Assembly: GCF_000282615.1 (NCBI RefSeq)
Contig: NZ_AKIY01000019.1
Location: forward strand, 51,014-115,013
Direction: 5' to 3'
DNA: 64,000 nt
Origin: Bradyrhizobium sp. YR681
GTDB lineage: Bacteria; Pseudomonadota; Alphaproteobacteria; Rhizobiales; Xanthobacteraceae
Shown: in pieces, positions 22,408 through 31,413 of the stretch
How the letters are laid out: every line of letters starts with the position of its first letter
Numbering within the stretch: the first letter of the stretch is position 1
Program-made: the position numbers and the translations under genes
Notes under the pieces: model-generated
What the model was told of the DNA's origin: nothing
Database searches by the model: none
What the model saw: only the letters and a program-made list of their open reading frames with translations

Positions 22408-23448
22408 ATGTACCTGATTGAAGCGTTACCCACCGTCATCGGAACAGCCGCCATCGCCCCGGCGCTGCTGATGCTGTGGCTTGTCATTGCCGCCGAGGAA
22501 CGTCCGGGACCGCCAGCCCAGGTCTGGACCGCGTTCCTGCTCGGCGCGGCCAGCATCTCGCTGCTGGGCCTCGCCCGCGCCCCGTTCGCCAAGATGGTCG
22601 CGGCCCCCGACAACCCCTGGGCGGCTCTGGCCATGCATTCGGTCTTTGGCGTCGCGCTGCCGGAGGAAGCCGTCAAGGTGATCGCCATCGTGCTGATCTC
22701 CTCGACCAAGCGGCGGACCTTTGCCAACCCCATGGACACCGTCGTCTATGGCGCAGCGGTCGGCCTCGGCTTTGCCGCCTATGAGAACCTCGCCTATCTC
22801 GTCCAACATGCCGAGATGTGGCGCTCGCTGGCCGCCCTGCGCAGCGTTCTGACGGTGCCGTTCCACGGCGCGCTCGGCATCATCGCCGGCGCTTACCTGA
22901 CCATCGCGCGCGCCGGCACGGCGCTGGGGGCGAACCGCCACCATCGCGACTGGGCCCGCCTGTCCAGCCGCCTGTTGATCTTCGCAGGCCCGCTCGCGCT
23001 GCATTCGGCTTTCGACTTCCCGCTGCTCACGCTCCAGCGCATGCCCGATCTCGATCCGACGATCCGGATGTGGCTGGGCGGTGCCAGCCTGCTGATCGGC
23101 TTCAGCTCGATCGCCTTCGCCATTCGCCTCGTCCGCCGCGTGGCGCGCCACCATGCGCCCCGGACCGATGTCGCACGCGAGCGGCTCAGCCAGCTGCGCC
23201 GGATGTGGGCACTGCTGCTGGCCGGCGGCGGCGTCGGCTTTCTCGGCCTCGCCTTCGTGCTGACCTCGATCCATCACTGGCTGATCAACCCTGAACGCAA
23301 TCTGACGCTGGCCCTGATTCCGATCGGTTTCGTCTCGATCCTGCTCGGCCTTGCGCTTCTGATCGTCACGATCGCGATCTATGTTCTCGGCCGCAACCGC
23401 GTTCGCACCAGTGGCGAAGGCTTTTCGTCTGTGCACGGCGGCGGTTGA
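22408..23448 (+). CDS. PrsW-family intramembrane protease
   Basis: A 346-residue, eight- or nine-helix membrane protein with the PrsW signature: the EE pair in LPEEAVKVIAI, VYGAAVGLGFAAYENLAYL, the His in VPFHGALGII and HSAFDFP. In Bacillus, PrsW cleaves the anti-sigma factor RsiW. No anti-sigma gene is next to it here, so the substrate is unknown. Confidence 0.85.
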   Translation: MYLIEALPTVIGTAAIAPALLMLWLVIAAEERPGPPAQVWTAFLLGAASISLLGLARAPFAKMVAAPDNPWAALAMHSVFGVALPEEAVKVIAIVLISSTKRRTFANPMDTVVYGAAVGLGFAAYENLAYLVQHAEMWRSLAALRSVLTVPFHGALGIIAGAYLTIARAGTALGANRHHRDWARLSSRLLIFAGPLALHSAFDFPLLTLQRMPDLDPTIRMWLGGASLLIGFSSIAFAIRLVRRVARHHAPRTDVARERLSQLRRMWALLLAGGGVGFLGLAFVLTSIHHWLINPERNLTLALIPIGFVSILLGLALLIVTIAIYVLGRNRVRTSGEGFSSVHGGG

Positions 23449-23515
23449 GACGCGGGTGGCAAGCGCGGCGTGCGCGTACTAGATTGAGCACACGCCATCC
23501 GACCTGGAGCCGCCG

Positions 23516-24094
23516 ATGACATCGCCCGAGGATTTTTCACGGCTGCAAACCGCCATGAGCCAGACGGTGAAGGCGCATTGGAAAGCCTTCCTGTTCGAGG
23601 GCATCCTGCTCGCCGTTCTCGGCGTCGCCGCGTTGATCTTGCCGCCGCTTGCAAGCCTCGCCATCGCGATCTTTCTCGGCTGGATGTTCCTGATCAGCGG
23701 CATCGGCGGGCTGATCGTGACCTACTGGGCGCGCAGCACGCCGGGGTTCTGGTGGTCGCTGATCTCGGCTGCACTTGCCGTGCTGGCCGGCCTGCTGCTG
23801 CTGGCGCGGCCGATGCAGGCCGTGCTGACGCTCACCATCGTGCTCGGCGCCTATTTCCTCGCCGAGGGTGTCGCCACCATCATGTATGCGCTGGAGCACC
23901 GCCGCGAGCTGAGCGGCCGCTGGTCGTGGCTGCTGATCTCGGGCCTCGTCGACATCGCGATCTCGTTCATGGTGATCACGGGACTGCCGAGCTCGGCGGA
24001 ATGGGCGATCGGCGTGCTGGTCGGTATCAACCTGCTGTTCGGCGGCGCCACCCTGATCGGCATGGCGCTGGCGGCACGCAACAGCAACAGTTGA
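23516..24094 (+). CDS. HdeD-like (DUF308) membrane protein
   Basis: A 192-residue protein with six predicted helices arranged as three repeated pairs (for example GILLAVLGVAALILPPLASLAI and VLTLTIVLGAYFLAEGVATI), the hallmark of DUF308/HdeD. E. coli HdeD contributes to acid resistance. The role here is unproven. Confidence 0.8.
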   Translation: MTSPEDFSRLQTAMSQTVKAHWKAFLFEGILLAVLGVAALILPPLASLAIAIFLGWMFLISGIGGLIVTYWARSTPGFWWSLISAALAVLAGLLLLARPMQAVLTLTIVLGAYFLAEGVATIMYALEHRRELSGRWSWLLISGLVDIAISFMVITGLPSSAEWAIGVLVGINLLFGGATLIGMALAARNSNS

Positions 24095-24162
24095 GGGGTC
24101 TCATCGCCTGCCTATCCGATTGGGGGGTGACAAGCCGCCGACGGCGCGCTATATGGCCTCCC

Positions 24163-24243
24163 ATGATCACCCTCGTCACCAGCTATTTTTGGTACTTTAG
24201 CTACGACAGCTCGCTGGCGGCAGGAGGATCGCGCTCAATCTGA
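24163..24243 (+). CDS. Leader peptide of the DAHP synthase attenuator
   Basis: A 26-residue reading frame whose codons 8-14 read Tyr-Phe-Trp-Tyr-Phe-Ser-Tyr. All three aromatic amino acids, the end products of the pathway, are packed together. It ends 85 bp before the DAHP synthase start and is followed by an intrinsic terminator. Ribosome stalling on these codons would sense aromatic aminoacyl-tRNA supply. Its regulatory role is inferred from the layout. Confidence 0.75.
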   Translation: MITLVTSYFWYFSYDSSLAAGGSRSI

Positions 24244-24294
24244 AATATTGAAGCAAACGTCCGAACAGCCGCCAGACCTGGCGGCTTTTTTATT
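24214..24294 (+). promoter_or_regulatory. Transcription attenuator of DAHP synthase
   Basis: The terminator stem AGCCGCCAG (24267-24275) / CTGGCGGCT (24278-24286) is followed by TTTTTTATT. The same CTGGCGGC also occurs at 24214-24221 near the end of the leader frame, so the central GCCGCCAG can pair with either copy: an antiterminator or the terminator. Confidence 0.7.
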
Positions 24295-24328
24295 GGCCGG
24301 CAGGTTCTAAAACAAACAGGAGCCTGCC

Positions 24329-25414
24329 GTGCTGAGCACGACTGACGATCTTCGCATTCGCGAACTGAAAGAGCTGAGCACGCCTGATGAGGTGATGCGG
24401 GAAGTCCCGCGCACGCTCACCGCAACGCGTGTGGTGATGGCGGCGCGCAACGCCATCCACGCCATCCTCAACGGCCAGGACGACCGCCTGCTGGTCGTGG
24501 TCGGCCCCTGCTCGGTGCACGATCCCAAGGCCGCACTCGACTACGCCGAGCGCCTCGCCAAGCTGCGCGAGGACCTCTCCGACCAGCTCGAGATCGTGAT
24601 GCGGGTCTATTTCGAGAAGCCGCGCACCACCGTCGGTTGGAAGGGGCTGATCAACGATCCCGATCTCGACGGCAGCTTCGACATCAACAAGGGCCTGCGG
24701 CTGGCGCGCAACGTGCTGTCGGCGGTGAACAATCTCGGCCTGCCCGCCGGGGCCGAATTCCTCGACATGACCACACCGCAATATATCGCGGATCTCGTGT
24801 CCTGGGCCGCGATCGGCGCCCGCACGACCGAGAGCCAGATCCATCGCGAGCTGGCCTCCGGGCTGTCCTGCCCGGTCGGCTTCAAGAACGGCACCGACGG
24901 CAACGTGCGGATCGCGGCGGATGCGGTGAAGTCGGCTTCGCATCCGCATCATTTCATGGCTGTGACAAAGCTCGGCCGCTCCGCGATCGCCTCGACGTCG
25001 GGCAACGAGGACTGCCACATCATCCTGCGCGGCGGCAGCAAGCCGAACTACGATGCGACAAGTGTCGCGGCCGCCTGCAACGATCTGGCGAAATCAGGCG
25101 TCGCACCGCTGGTGATGGTCGATGCGAGCCACGCCAATTCGAGCAAGAAGCCGGAGAATCAGCCGCTGGTGATGGCCGACATCGCCGGCCAGATCTTGGG
25201 CGGCGAGAACCGCATCATGGGCGTGATGATCGAGAGCAATCTCGTCGCCGGCCGCCAGGACGTGGTGCCGGGCAAGCCGCTCACTTACGGCCAGAGCATC
25301 ACCGATGGCTGCATCGACTGGGCGACCACGGCCACGGTGCTGGAGCAACTTGCGGATGCGGTCGAGATCCGGCGCAACGCCGTGCGCGCCGGCCTCCACG
25401 AACGTTCCGCGTAA
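24329..25414 (+). CDS. aroG: Class I DAHP synthase (shikimate pathway entry)
   Basis: 3-deoxy-D-arabino-heptulosonate-7-phosphate synthase condenses phosphoenolpyruvate and erythrose-4-phosphate, the first step to Phe, Tyr and Trp. The 361-residue AroF/G/H-type protein shows VVVGPCSVHDPKAALDYA, GLPAGAEFLDMTTPQY, GFKNGTDG and ILRGGSKPNY. The start is a GTG with CAGGAG six bases upstream. Expression is probably set by the upstream attenuator. Which aromatic amino acid inhibits the enzyme cannot be told. Confidence 0.93.
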   Translation: MLSTTDDLRIRELKELSTPDEVMREVPRTLTATRVVMAARNAIHAILNGQDDRLLVVVGPCSVHDPKAALDYAERLAKLREDLSDQLEIVMRVYFEKPRTTVGWKGLINDPDLDGSFDINKGLRLARNVLSAVNNLGLPAGAEFLDMTTPQYIADLVSWAAIGARTTESQIHRELASGLSCPVGFKNGTDGNVRIAADAVKSASHPHHFMAVTKLGRSAIASTSGNEDCHIILRGGSKPNYDATSVAAACNDLAKSGVAPLVMVDASHANSSKKPENQPLVMADIAGQILGGENRIMGVMIESNLVAGRQDVVPGKPLTYGQSITDGCIDWATTATVLEQLADAVEIRRNAVRAGLHERSA

Positions 25415-25468
25415 CGCCGGTCAATCGCGGGCGGGGCGATGCTGTTCGCGCCCTGCCCGCGGTTCCGA

Positions 25469-25720
25469 TCAGCAACCGCGGCAGATGCTCTTGATCTTCT
25501 TGTCGAGCGCCGCGTCTTCCTTGTTCACGGGATTGTTCGGGTCGCTCAGATTCTTCTCGTTCGGCACGTCGCCGGCGCGCGGCTGGCGGTGACCGATGGG
25601 TGCCTGCGGCAACGAACCCGACGTGGCCCCGCCTGACGTCGATCCCTTGGTGCCAGTCTGCGCAACCGCCGCGCCGCCGAGCAAGACCACGAGCGATGCT
25701 GCCACCATGATCTTCTTCAT
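25469..25720 (-). CDS. Small secreted hypothetical protein
   Basis: An 83-residue protein with a Sec signal peptide (MKKIMVAASLVVLLGGAAVAQ) and a Gly/Ser/Thr-rich mature part ending DKKIKSICRGC. GGAGCGGAA precedes the ATG. It is isolated between DAHP synthase and epmB. Function unknown. Confidence 0.65.
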   Translation of the reverse strand: MKKIMVAASLVVLLGGAAVAQTGTKGSTSGGATSGSLPQAPIGHRQPRAGDVPNEKNLSDPNNPVNKEDAALDKKIKSICRGC

Positions 25721-25759
25721 TTCCGCTCCTCCATTCTCAAACCGGCGTTCTCTCACCCT

Positions 25760-26854
25760 TCAGGTCTCGGGCGGATAGAGATGAACGTCGCCGCAATAGT
25801 CCACGATACGATAACGCGTTTCGCCTCCGGCTTCACGCGCATCCGGTGCGGTATTTTGCTCCGCCAACACGTAATTCGGCCCGACCGGCGACTTGCCGGC
25901 GCCGCCGGGAATGTCGATGACATAATCGGGCTGACACAGTCCTGACACCCGTCCGCGCAACTGCCTCATCAATTCCTGCCCCTCGGCGAGCGTGGTGCGC
26001 AGATGCGCAGTGCCCGGGGCGAGATCACCGTGATGCAGATAGTAAGGCTTGATCCGGCATTCGACGAAAGCTCGCATCAAATCCGACAGGGCCGTGACAT
26101 TGTCATTGACGCCGCGCAAAAGCACGGACTGGCTTACCATGGGAATTCCGGCATCGACGAGCCGCGCGCAGGCCTCGCGCGCCGGACCTGTCAGCTCACG
26201 CGCATGGTTGGCATGCACCGCGACCCAGGTGGTGGCGCCACTGACCTTCAGCGCGGCGACCATCTCGTCGGTGATGCGCGCGGGATCGGCCACGGGCACG
26301 CGGGTGTGAAGGCGGATGATCCTGACGTGATCGATGCCGGCCAGATCGGCCATGATCTCGCTCATCCGCCGCGGCGACAGCATCAGGGGATCGCCGCCGG
26401 TCAGGATCACCTCCCAGATCTCGCTATGCGAACGGATGTAGTCGATCGCCGCCCGATAGGCGCTGTCGGAGAGTGCGTTCTCCTTGCCGGGGCCGACCAT
26501 CTCGCGGCGGAAGCAGAAGCGGCAATAGACCGCGCAGACGTGAACGAGCTTGAACAGCACGCGATCGGGATAGCGATGCACGATGCCGGATACCGGCGAA
26601 TGCGGGTGATCGCCGATCGGATCGGCGTTCTCGCCCGGCTGTACCTCCAGCTCCGCGTCCGTCGGAACGAATTGCCGCGCGATGGGATCGTCGGGATCGG
26701 ATGTGTCGATCAATTCGACCAGCGCCGGCGTGATCGCCACCGCATAGCGCGCAGCAACGCGCTCGAGCGCGGGTAGCGCCGTCGCAGGCACGAGGTCCGC
26801 GGCCACGAGTTCAGCCGGCTCACGCAAGGTGCGTGCAAGATTGGTCTTTGTCAT
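25760..26854 (-). CDS. epmB: EF-P lysine 2,3-aminomutase-type radical SAM enzyme
   Basis: A 364-residue KamA-family radical SAM protein. The [4Fe-4S] motif CAVYCRFCFRREMVG (CxxxCxxC) is intact, followed by VILTGGDPLMLSP. EpmB converts alpha-lysine to (R)-beta-lysine for attachment to elongation factor P. Its start overlaps the epmA stop (4 bases) and the efp gene is divergent next door, so EpmB is a better call than catabolic lysine 2,3-aminomutase. Confidence 0.88.
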   Translation of the reverse strand: MTKTNLARTLREPAELVAADLVPATALPALERVAARYAVAITPALVELIDTSDPDDPIARQFVPTDAELEVQPGENADPIGDHPHSPVSGIVHRYPDRVLFKLVHVCAVYCRFCFRREMVGPGKENALSDSAYRAAIDYIRSHSEIWEVILTGGDPLMLSPRRMSEIMADLAGIDHVRIIRLHTRVPVADPARITDEMVAALKVSGATTWVAVHANHARELTGPAREACARLVDAGIPMVSQSVLLRGVNDNVTALSDLMRAFVECRIKPYYLHHGDLAPGTAHLRTTLAEGQELMRQLRGRVSGLCQPDYVIDIPGGAGKSPVGPNYVLAEQNTAPDAREAGGETRYRIVDYCGDVHLYPPET

Positions 26855-27915
26855 CTCTCGCTTGACGTTTCATTTGCAGGCGGTGTCCACACCACCTGAT
26901 CAATTCGTAAAGCCCCGCTCGCCAGCATCACCAGCCGGTCGAAGCCGAGCGCGACGCCGCTCGCCTCCGGCATGACGGCGACGGCGGCCAGAAAATCCTC
27001 GTCGAGCGGATAGGCCTCCCCGTAGCGGCGCTGCTTCTCCGCCATCGATTCCGTGAAGCGCTGGCGCTGCTCCTTGGCGTCGGTCAGCTCGCCAAAGCCG
27101 TTGGCGAGCTCGACGCCGCAGGCATAGACCTCGAACCGCTCGGCGACCCTGGGATCGCTGGCCTTCACCCGCGCCAGTGCCGCCTCTGGAGATGGGTATT
27201 CGAACAGGATGGTCAAACGCCCCTGCCCCAGATGCGGCTCGACATGCTCAACCAGGACCTTGCTGAAGATGTCCGACCAGGTGTCGTCTCCGGCGATGCG
27301 GACCTTGCCGCCGGCCGCCTTCGCGAGCGCGGCACGGTTACCCTCGTTGCCCGAAATTGTCGACAGCAGATCGATGCCGGCGAACCGCTCGAAGGCGCCC
27401 GCGACCGTCACCAGCTCCGGCTCGGCGAAGGGATCGGCGGTCCGGCCCCGGAACGAGAAGGTGCCGATCCCGGTCGCCTGCGCGGCCCGGGCGATGACCA
27501 CGATGGTGTCCGCCATGATGGAATCGTAGGGGGCCCCGGCCCGGTACCATTCCAGCATGGTGAACTCGGGCAGGTGAAGGTCGCCCTGCTCCCGGTCGCG
27601 GAACACCCGGGCGAACTCGAAAATCCGCTCTTCACCCGCCGCCAGCAGCTTCTTGCAGGCGAATTCCGGCGAGGTCCGCAGGTATCGGCTGTCGCGGCTG
27701 CCGTCCGGACGCATGATCTCGGTCCGGGGGGCGTGCAGATGGGTTTCGTTGCCCGGAGAGACCTGGAGGACCGAGGTTTCGACCTCGATAAACCCCTGTT
27801 CAGCGAAAAAGCCCCGCAGAGCCCCGGTAATCGCCCCCCTGGCCTGGAGGTACGGCCGCCGGTCAAGGTGCCGCGAAGGCGACCAGAACGGGGAAATCGG
27901 CTTGTCCCCAGCCAT
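26851..27915 (-). CDS. epmA: EF-P--(R)-beta-lysine ligase
   Basis: A 354-residue truncated lysyl-tRNA synthetase paralogue (GenX/PoxA) lacking the anticodon domain. Class II motif 2 reads FEFARVFRDREQGDLHLPEF, and motif 3 GVALGFDRLVML. It attaches beta-lysine to EF-P. The start is MAGDKPISPF at 27915; the frame stays open far upstream across efp, but that part is antisense and not homologous. Coupled to epmB. Confidence 0.9.
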   Translation of the reverse strand: MAGDKPISPFWSPSRHLDRRPYLQARGAITGALRGFFAEQGFIEVETSVLQVSPGNETHLHAPRTEIMRPDGSRDSRYLRTSPEFACKKLLAAGEERIFEFARVFRDREQGDLHLPEFTMLEWYRAGAPYDSIMADTIVVIARAAQATGIGTFSFRGRTADPFAEPELVTVAGAFERFAGIDLLSTISGNEGNRAALAKAAGGKVRIAGDDTWSDIFSKVLVEHVEPHLGQGRLTILFEYPSPEAALARVKASDPRVAERFEVYACGVELANGFGELTDAKEQRQRFTESMAEKQRRYGEAYPLDEDFLAAVAVMPEASGVALGFDRLVMLASGALRIDQVVWTPPANETSSER

Positions 27916-28077
27916 CAACCGATGGCTCCCCGGCCCAGCAAAATGCTGGCTTCCAGCGGCAAAATCAGTATGTTGCGGCCCGAAACGGGCGCTGAGGTCC
28001 GATTTGAGACCCCGAGTCCCCCCGAGATTTGACCACGTCCTGGCCGGAGCCGGGCCAAGCAAGCAGGAAATATAGCT

Positions 28078-28644
28078 TTGAGAGTCATCGCCAGTTCTAT
28101 TCGCAAGGGCAACGTGATCGAGCAAGACGGCAAGCTTTATGTCGTCGTGAGCGCCGAGAACATCCATCCCGGCAAGGGCACCCCGGTCAGCCAGATCGAA
28201 ATGCGCCGAATCTCGGACGGGGTAAAGATCTCCGAGCGCTACAAGACCACCGACCAGGTCGAAAAGGCCACGATCGAAGAGCGCAACTACACCTTCCTGT
28301 ACGAAGATGGCGACGGCTACCACTTCATGAACCCCGAGACCTACGATCAGGTCCAGGTCTCCAAGGACGTCGTCGGCGACTCCGCCGCCTATCTTCAACC
28401 GGACATGACCGTCAAGCTGTCGACCCACGACGTCAACGTGGTGTCGCTCGCCCTGCCGCAGCGCGTGACGCTGGAAGTGGTCGAGACCGAGCCGGTCACC
28501 AAGGGCCAGACTGCGTCCTCGTCCTACAAGCCCGCGGTGCTTTCCAACGGCGTGCGCACCACCGTGCCGCCGCACATCGCCGTCGGCACCCGCATCGTGG
28601 TGATGACCGAAGACGGCTCCTACTCCGAACGCGCCAAGGACTGA
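28078..28644 (+). CDS. efp: Translation elongation factor P
   Basis: A 188-residue EF-P with the three beta-barrel domains. It relieves ribosome stalling at polyproline stretches. The modification loop is IHPGKGTP, with Lys33 as the expected EpmA target. The start is an uncommon TTG at 28078 with AGGA nine bases upstream, giving the usual [13 protein letters not shown]. It is divergent from epmA across 162 bp, so enzyme and substrate genes may share a control region. Confidence 0.95.
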   Translation: MRVIASSIRKGNVIEQDGKLYVVVSAENIHPGKGTPVSQIEMRRISDGVKISERYKTTDQVEKATIEERNYTFLYEDGDGYHFMNPETYDQVQVSKDVVGDSAAYLQPDMTVKLSTHDVNVVSLALPQRVTLEVVETEPVTKGQTASSSYKPAVLSNGVRTTVPPHIAVGTRIVVMTEDGSYSERAKD

Positions 28645-28689
28645 GCGAGGGATCGAGGATCGGGACAGGTAGCGCCGGGGGGCGAGACA

Positions 28690-30291
28690 GTGGTTGGGAA
28701 GAGTTTCCGCTTCGTCTCGCTCGTGCTGGCGTCGCTGTCGCTCCTCACCACCACGCCGCTCGCTGCGGACGAAATCCGCAGCCCTTCGCTTACGGCCCTG
28801 CGCGTCGATTGGCGCGCAGCGCTCGACCAGCTCCGCACCGAGGTCAACAGCCGCCCCCAGATCGCGGGCGACTTCATCTTCGCGCCCCGCCGTTCGGTGC
28901 CGCGCTACGACCCGCGCGCCATGCCGGCGCTGGTGCAGCTCAACGCAGTCTCCTCGCAATTCTTCACGGGCATCGCCCGCAGCTCCGTGCCCGTGCTGTT
29001 GCCGTTCGATGCCGGCGCCTATCTCGAAGCCCGGCGCAGCGGCGCACCATCGAGCCTGTCGGTGTCGCGCTACCAGGCCGATTTCAATCCCGTCGACATG
29101 TTCGATGCCGGTCCTGCTGGGTACAGCGCGACCTTTTCGCTCGAGCCAGGCGCTGGCGACGGCATGCCGACGCGCGTCTTTGCAAGGCCGGTCGAGGTGC
29201 AGATCACGGGCTCGGCGCTGCTCTACGACATCGCCGATCCCGCCGGCGGCAAGGGCGAGCCGGTCAAGCCGCTGGCCGCCCTCTATCCGGACCTGCGCAA
29301 GTTCATCCGGGAAGGCTATGTCCGTTACGCCTTCACGCGTTTCGGCGTCGCCTATGTGGTGTCGGTCCAGTGCCTGGACAGCGTCGCAAAACCGCGGCGG
29401 CTTGCCTGCAAGGAGGCCTATCCGGTTGCCGAGCGCTTCCTGAAGTCACTGCGGATCGCCGGCGGGCAGCGCATGCGCCCGCTGACGGACATGGCCTCGA
29501 ACCTCGTCGACCGTCCCGCGCCGCGATCGGCGGAATTCAGCTACCGGCCGAGCGGCGACATCATCCCGAACACCGGCTATCGCAATAAAGCCGGCCATCC
29601 CGACGTGATGGCCTATGCGCAGATCCGTTTTCCGCTGGAGAAGGCACCTGCGTTCATCCGTTCGCAATCCTACGGCAAGCGCGACAAGAACGACGGCCCG
29701 ACTGCCTATCCCTGGCGCGACAATTTTTGCGAGTCGCGCAGCTTCGAAGTCTGGCAATGCGCCGGCGGGTACGGCCACCAGGGCGAGGACATCCGCGCGG
29801 CCGACTGCCCCCCAGCGGGCGAAGGCCGCGAACCCTGCGATCCCAAGCAGCGTGTCATCGTCGCGGTGCGCGATGCCATCGTGATCCGCGGCGCCAAGGA
29901 CCAGGCCGCGACGCTTCAAGTCAACGGCCGCACCGAACACATCCGTTTCCGCTACATGCACATGAACCCGCAGGCGATGAATGCCGACGGCCTGCTCAAC
30001 GGCCGGATCGTCAGCGAGGGCGAACGGATCGGCCTCGTCTCGAACTATCTTGAGCATCCCGCCGGCACCTCCATGCATCTGCATTTCGACATCCAGGTGT
30101 TCACCCGCGACGGCTGGATCTGGGTCAGCCCTTACGTCACGCTGGTCTCCGCGTACGAGCGCCTGATCCGCGCCCGCGGCCGCGAGATCGGCCCGGAGAT
30201 CGCAGTCACGGCCCAGCCGGTGGCACATGCGCTGCCCGAAGACGTGATCAAGCCGGACCAGCGCGAGGGATCGAGCAGCGAGGAGAATTGA
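28690..30291 (+). CDS. Secreted M23-like metallopeptidase
   Basis: A 533-residue exported protein with a signal peptide (VSLVLASLSLLTTTPLAAD). The C-terminal part carries the M23/LytM zinc motifs: HxxxD in GYGHQGEDIR and HxH in MHLHFDI. The first ~330 residues are unique. It likely acts on peptidoglycan or scaffolds amidases. It starts at a GTG, 45 bp after efp. Confidence 0.75.
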   Translation: MVGKSFRFVSLVLASLSLLTTTPLAADEIRSPSLTALRVDWRAALDQLRTEVNSRPQIAGDFIFAPRRSVPRYDPRAMPALVQLNAVSSQFFTGIARSSVPVLLPFDAGAYLEARRSGAPSSLSVSRYQADFNPVDMFDAGPAGYSATFSLEPGAGDGMPTRVFARPVEVQITGSALLYDIADPAGGKGEPVKPLAALYPDLRKFIREGYVRYAFTRFGVAYVVSVQCLDSVAKPRRLACKEAYPVAERFLKSLRIAGGQRMRPLTDMASNLVDRPAPRSAEFSYRPSGDIIPNTGYRNKAGHPDVMAYAQIRFPLEKAPAFIRSQSYGKRDKNDGPTAYPWRDNFCESRSFEVWQCAGGYGHQGEDIRAADCPPAGEGREPCDPKQRVIVAVRDAIVIRGAKDQAATLQVNGRTEHIRFRYMHMNPQAMNADGLLNGRIVSEGERIGLVSNYLEHPAGTSMHLHFDIQVFTRDGWIWVSPYVTLVSAYERLIRARGREIGPEIAVTAQPVAHALPEDVIKPDQREGSSSEEN

Positions 30292-30454
30292 GGCAACTAG
30301 CGCCCCGCCGCGCACCGCCTCGATGACAATCCGACGCCAAGCCCCTGCACGCCCCCGGCCGGATCAACTTCCAGCCCCACACCGAACGAGCCGGCCGTCT
30401 CTGGCCCCAGAATTGCTTTGCGCTCGGGCAGGCTAACTGGATGAAGGGAAGTAC

Positions 30455-31363
30455 ATGCGTAGTCTCACCACGGCGGCCGTTCTGGCCATCGCATTCGCCA
30501 TGCCGGCTCAGGCGCAGGACCTGACCGGTACGCTGAAGAAGATCAAGGAGACCGGAGCGATCACGCTCGGGGTGCGCGACAGCGCGGTGCCCTTCAGCTA
30601 TATCGACGAGAAGCAGAAGACCGTCGGCTACGCCATCGACATCTGCATGAAGATCGTCGAGGAGATCAAGGCCGAGCTCAAGCTGGACAAGCTCGCGGTC
30701 AACGAGAACCTGGTGACGTCGTCCAACCGCATTCCGCTGATGGCGAACGGCACCATCGACCTCGAATGCGGCTCGACCACCAACAACGCCGATCGCCAGA
30801 AGCAGGTGTGGTTCACCAACACGCACTTCCTCACGGCGAGCCGCTTCGTGTCGAAGAAGGCCTCCAAGCTCGACCAGGTCGACGACCTCAAGGGCAAGGC
30901 CGTCGTCTCGGTCTCGGGCACCACCAACATCACCCAGCTCAACAAGGCCAACGCCGCCCGCTCGCTCGGCATCACCGTGATGAATGCCAAGGACGTCCCC
31001 GAAGCGTTTCTGATGGTCGAGACCGACCGCGCCGAGGCGTTCGTCATGGACGACATCCAGCTTGCGGCGATGATCGCTTCGTCGAAGGATCCGTCGCTCT
31101 ACGCCATCAGCTCGGGTGCCTTCTCCGATCCGGAGCCGTACGGCATCATGCTGCGCAAGGACGACGCGGCGTTCAAGACGGTGGTCGATCGCGCGACGGA
31201 AAAGCTCTACAAGAGCCCCGAGATCGCGAAGATCTACAACAAATGGTTCATGGAGCCGGTGCCGCCGCGCGGCCTCAACTTCCATGTGCCGATGCCGGTG
31301 TCGATGAAGAAGTCATTTGAGCATCCGTCGGACAATCCGGATCCGGCCTCGTACGGCGGCTGA
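30455..31363 (+). CDS. Periplasmic polar amino acid-binding protein (GltI-like)
   Basis: A 302-residue ABC transporter solute-binding protein: signal peptide ending MPAQAQ, then the family-3 pattern ITLGVRDSAVPFSYIDEKQK, VGYAIDIC and GTIDLECGSTTNN. Closest in layout to glutamate/aspartate-binding GltI. No permease or ATPase gene is adjacent, so it is an orphan in this window. Confidence 0.88.
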   Translation: MRSLTTAAVLAIAFAMPAQAQDLTGTLKKIKETGAITLGVRDSAVPFSYIDEKQKTVGYAIDICMKIVEEIKAELKLDKLAVNENLVTSSNRIPLMANGTIDLECGSTTNNADRQKQVWFTNTHFLTASRFVSKKASKLDQVDDLKGKAVVSVSGTTNITQLNKANAARSLGITVMNAKDVPEAFLMVETDRAEAFVMDDIQLAAMIASSKDPSLYAISSGAFSDPEPYGIMLRKDDAAFKTVVDRATEKLYKSPEIAKIYNKWFMEPVPPRGLNFHVPMPVSMKKSFEHPSDNPDPASYGG

Positions 31364-31375
31364 AGACTCGATCAG

Positions 31376-31410
31376 GTAGCCCGGATTGCGCTTCGCTCCA
31401 TCCGGGCTAC
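31376..31410. repeat. REP-like palindrome
   Basis: Imperfect 35-bp palindrome starting GTAGCCCGGATTGCGC and ending CATCCGGGCTAC, between convergent genes. The same unit appears twice, inverted, at 35214-35299. It could also terminate transcription. Confidence 0.7.
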
Positions 31411-31413
31411 CTT

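Noticed and set aside
27916..28959. Upstream extension of the epmA frame to 702 codons.
   Set aside because: The extension runs antisense through efp and does not resemble lysyl-tRNA synthetases. The ATG at 27915 gives the family length.
28029..29588. Plus-strand frame of 519 codons overlapping efp and the peptidase gene.
   Set aside because: Low-complexity Arg/His-rich translation in a different frame from two well-supported genes.
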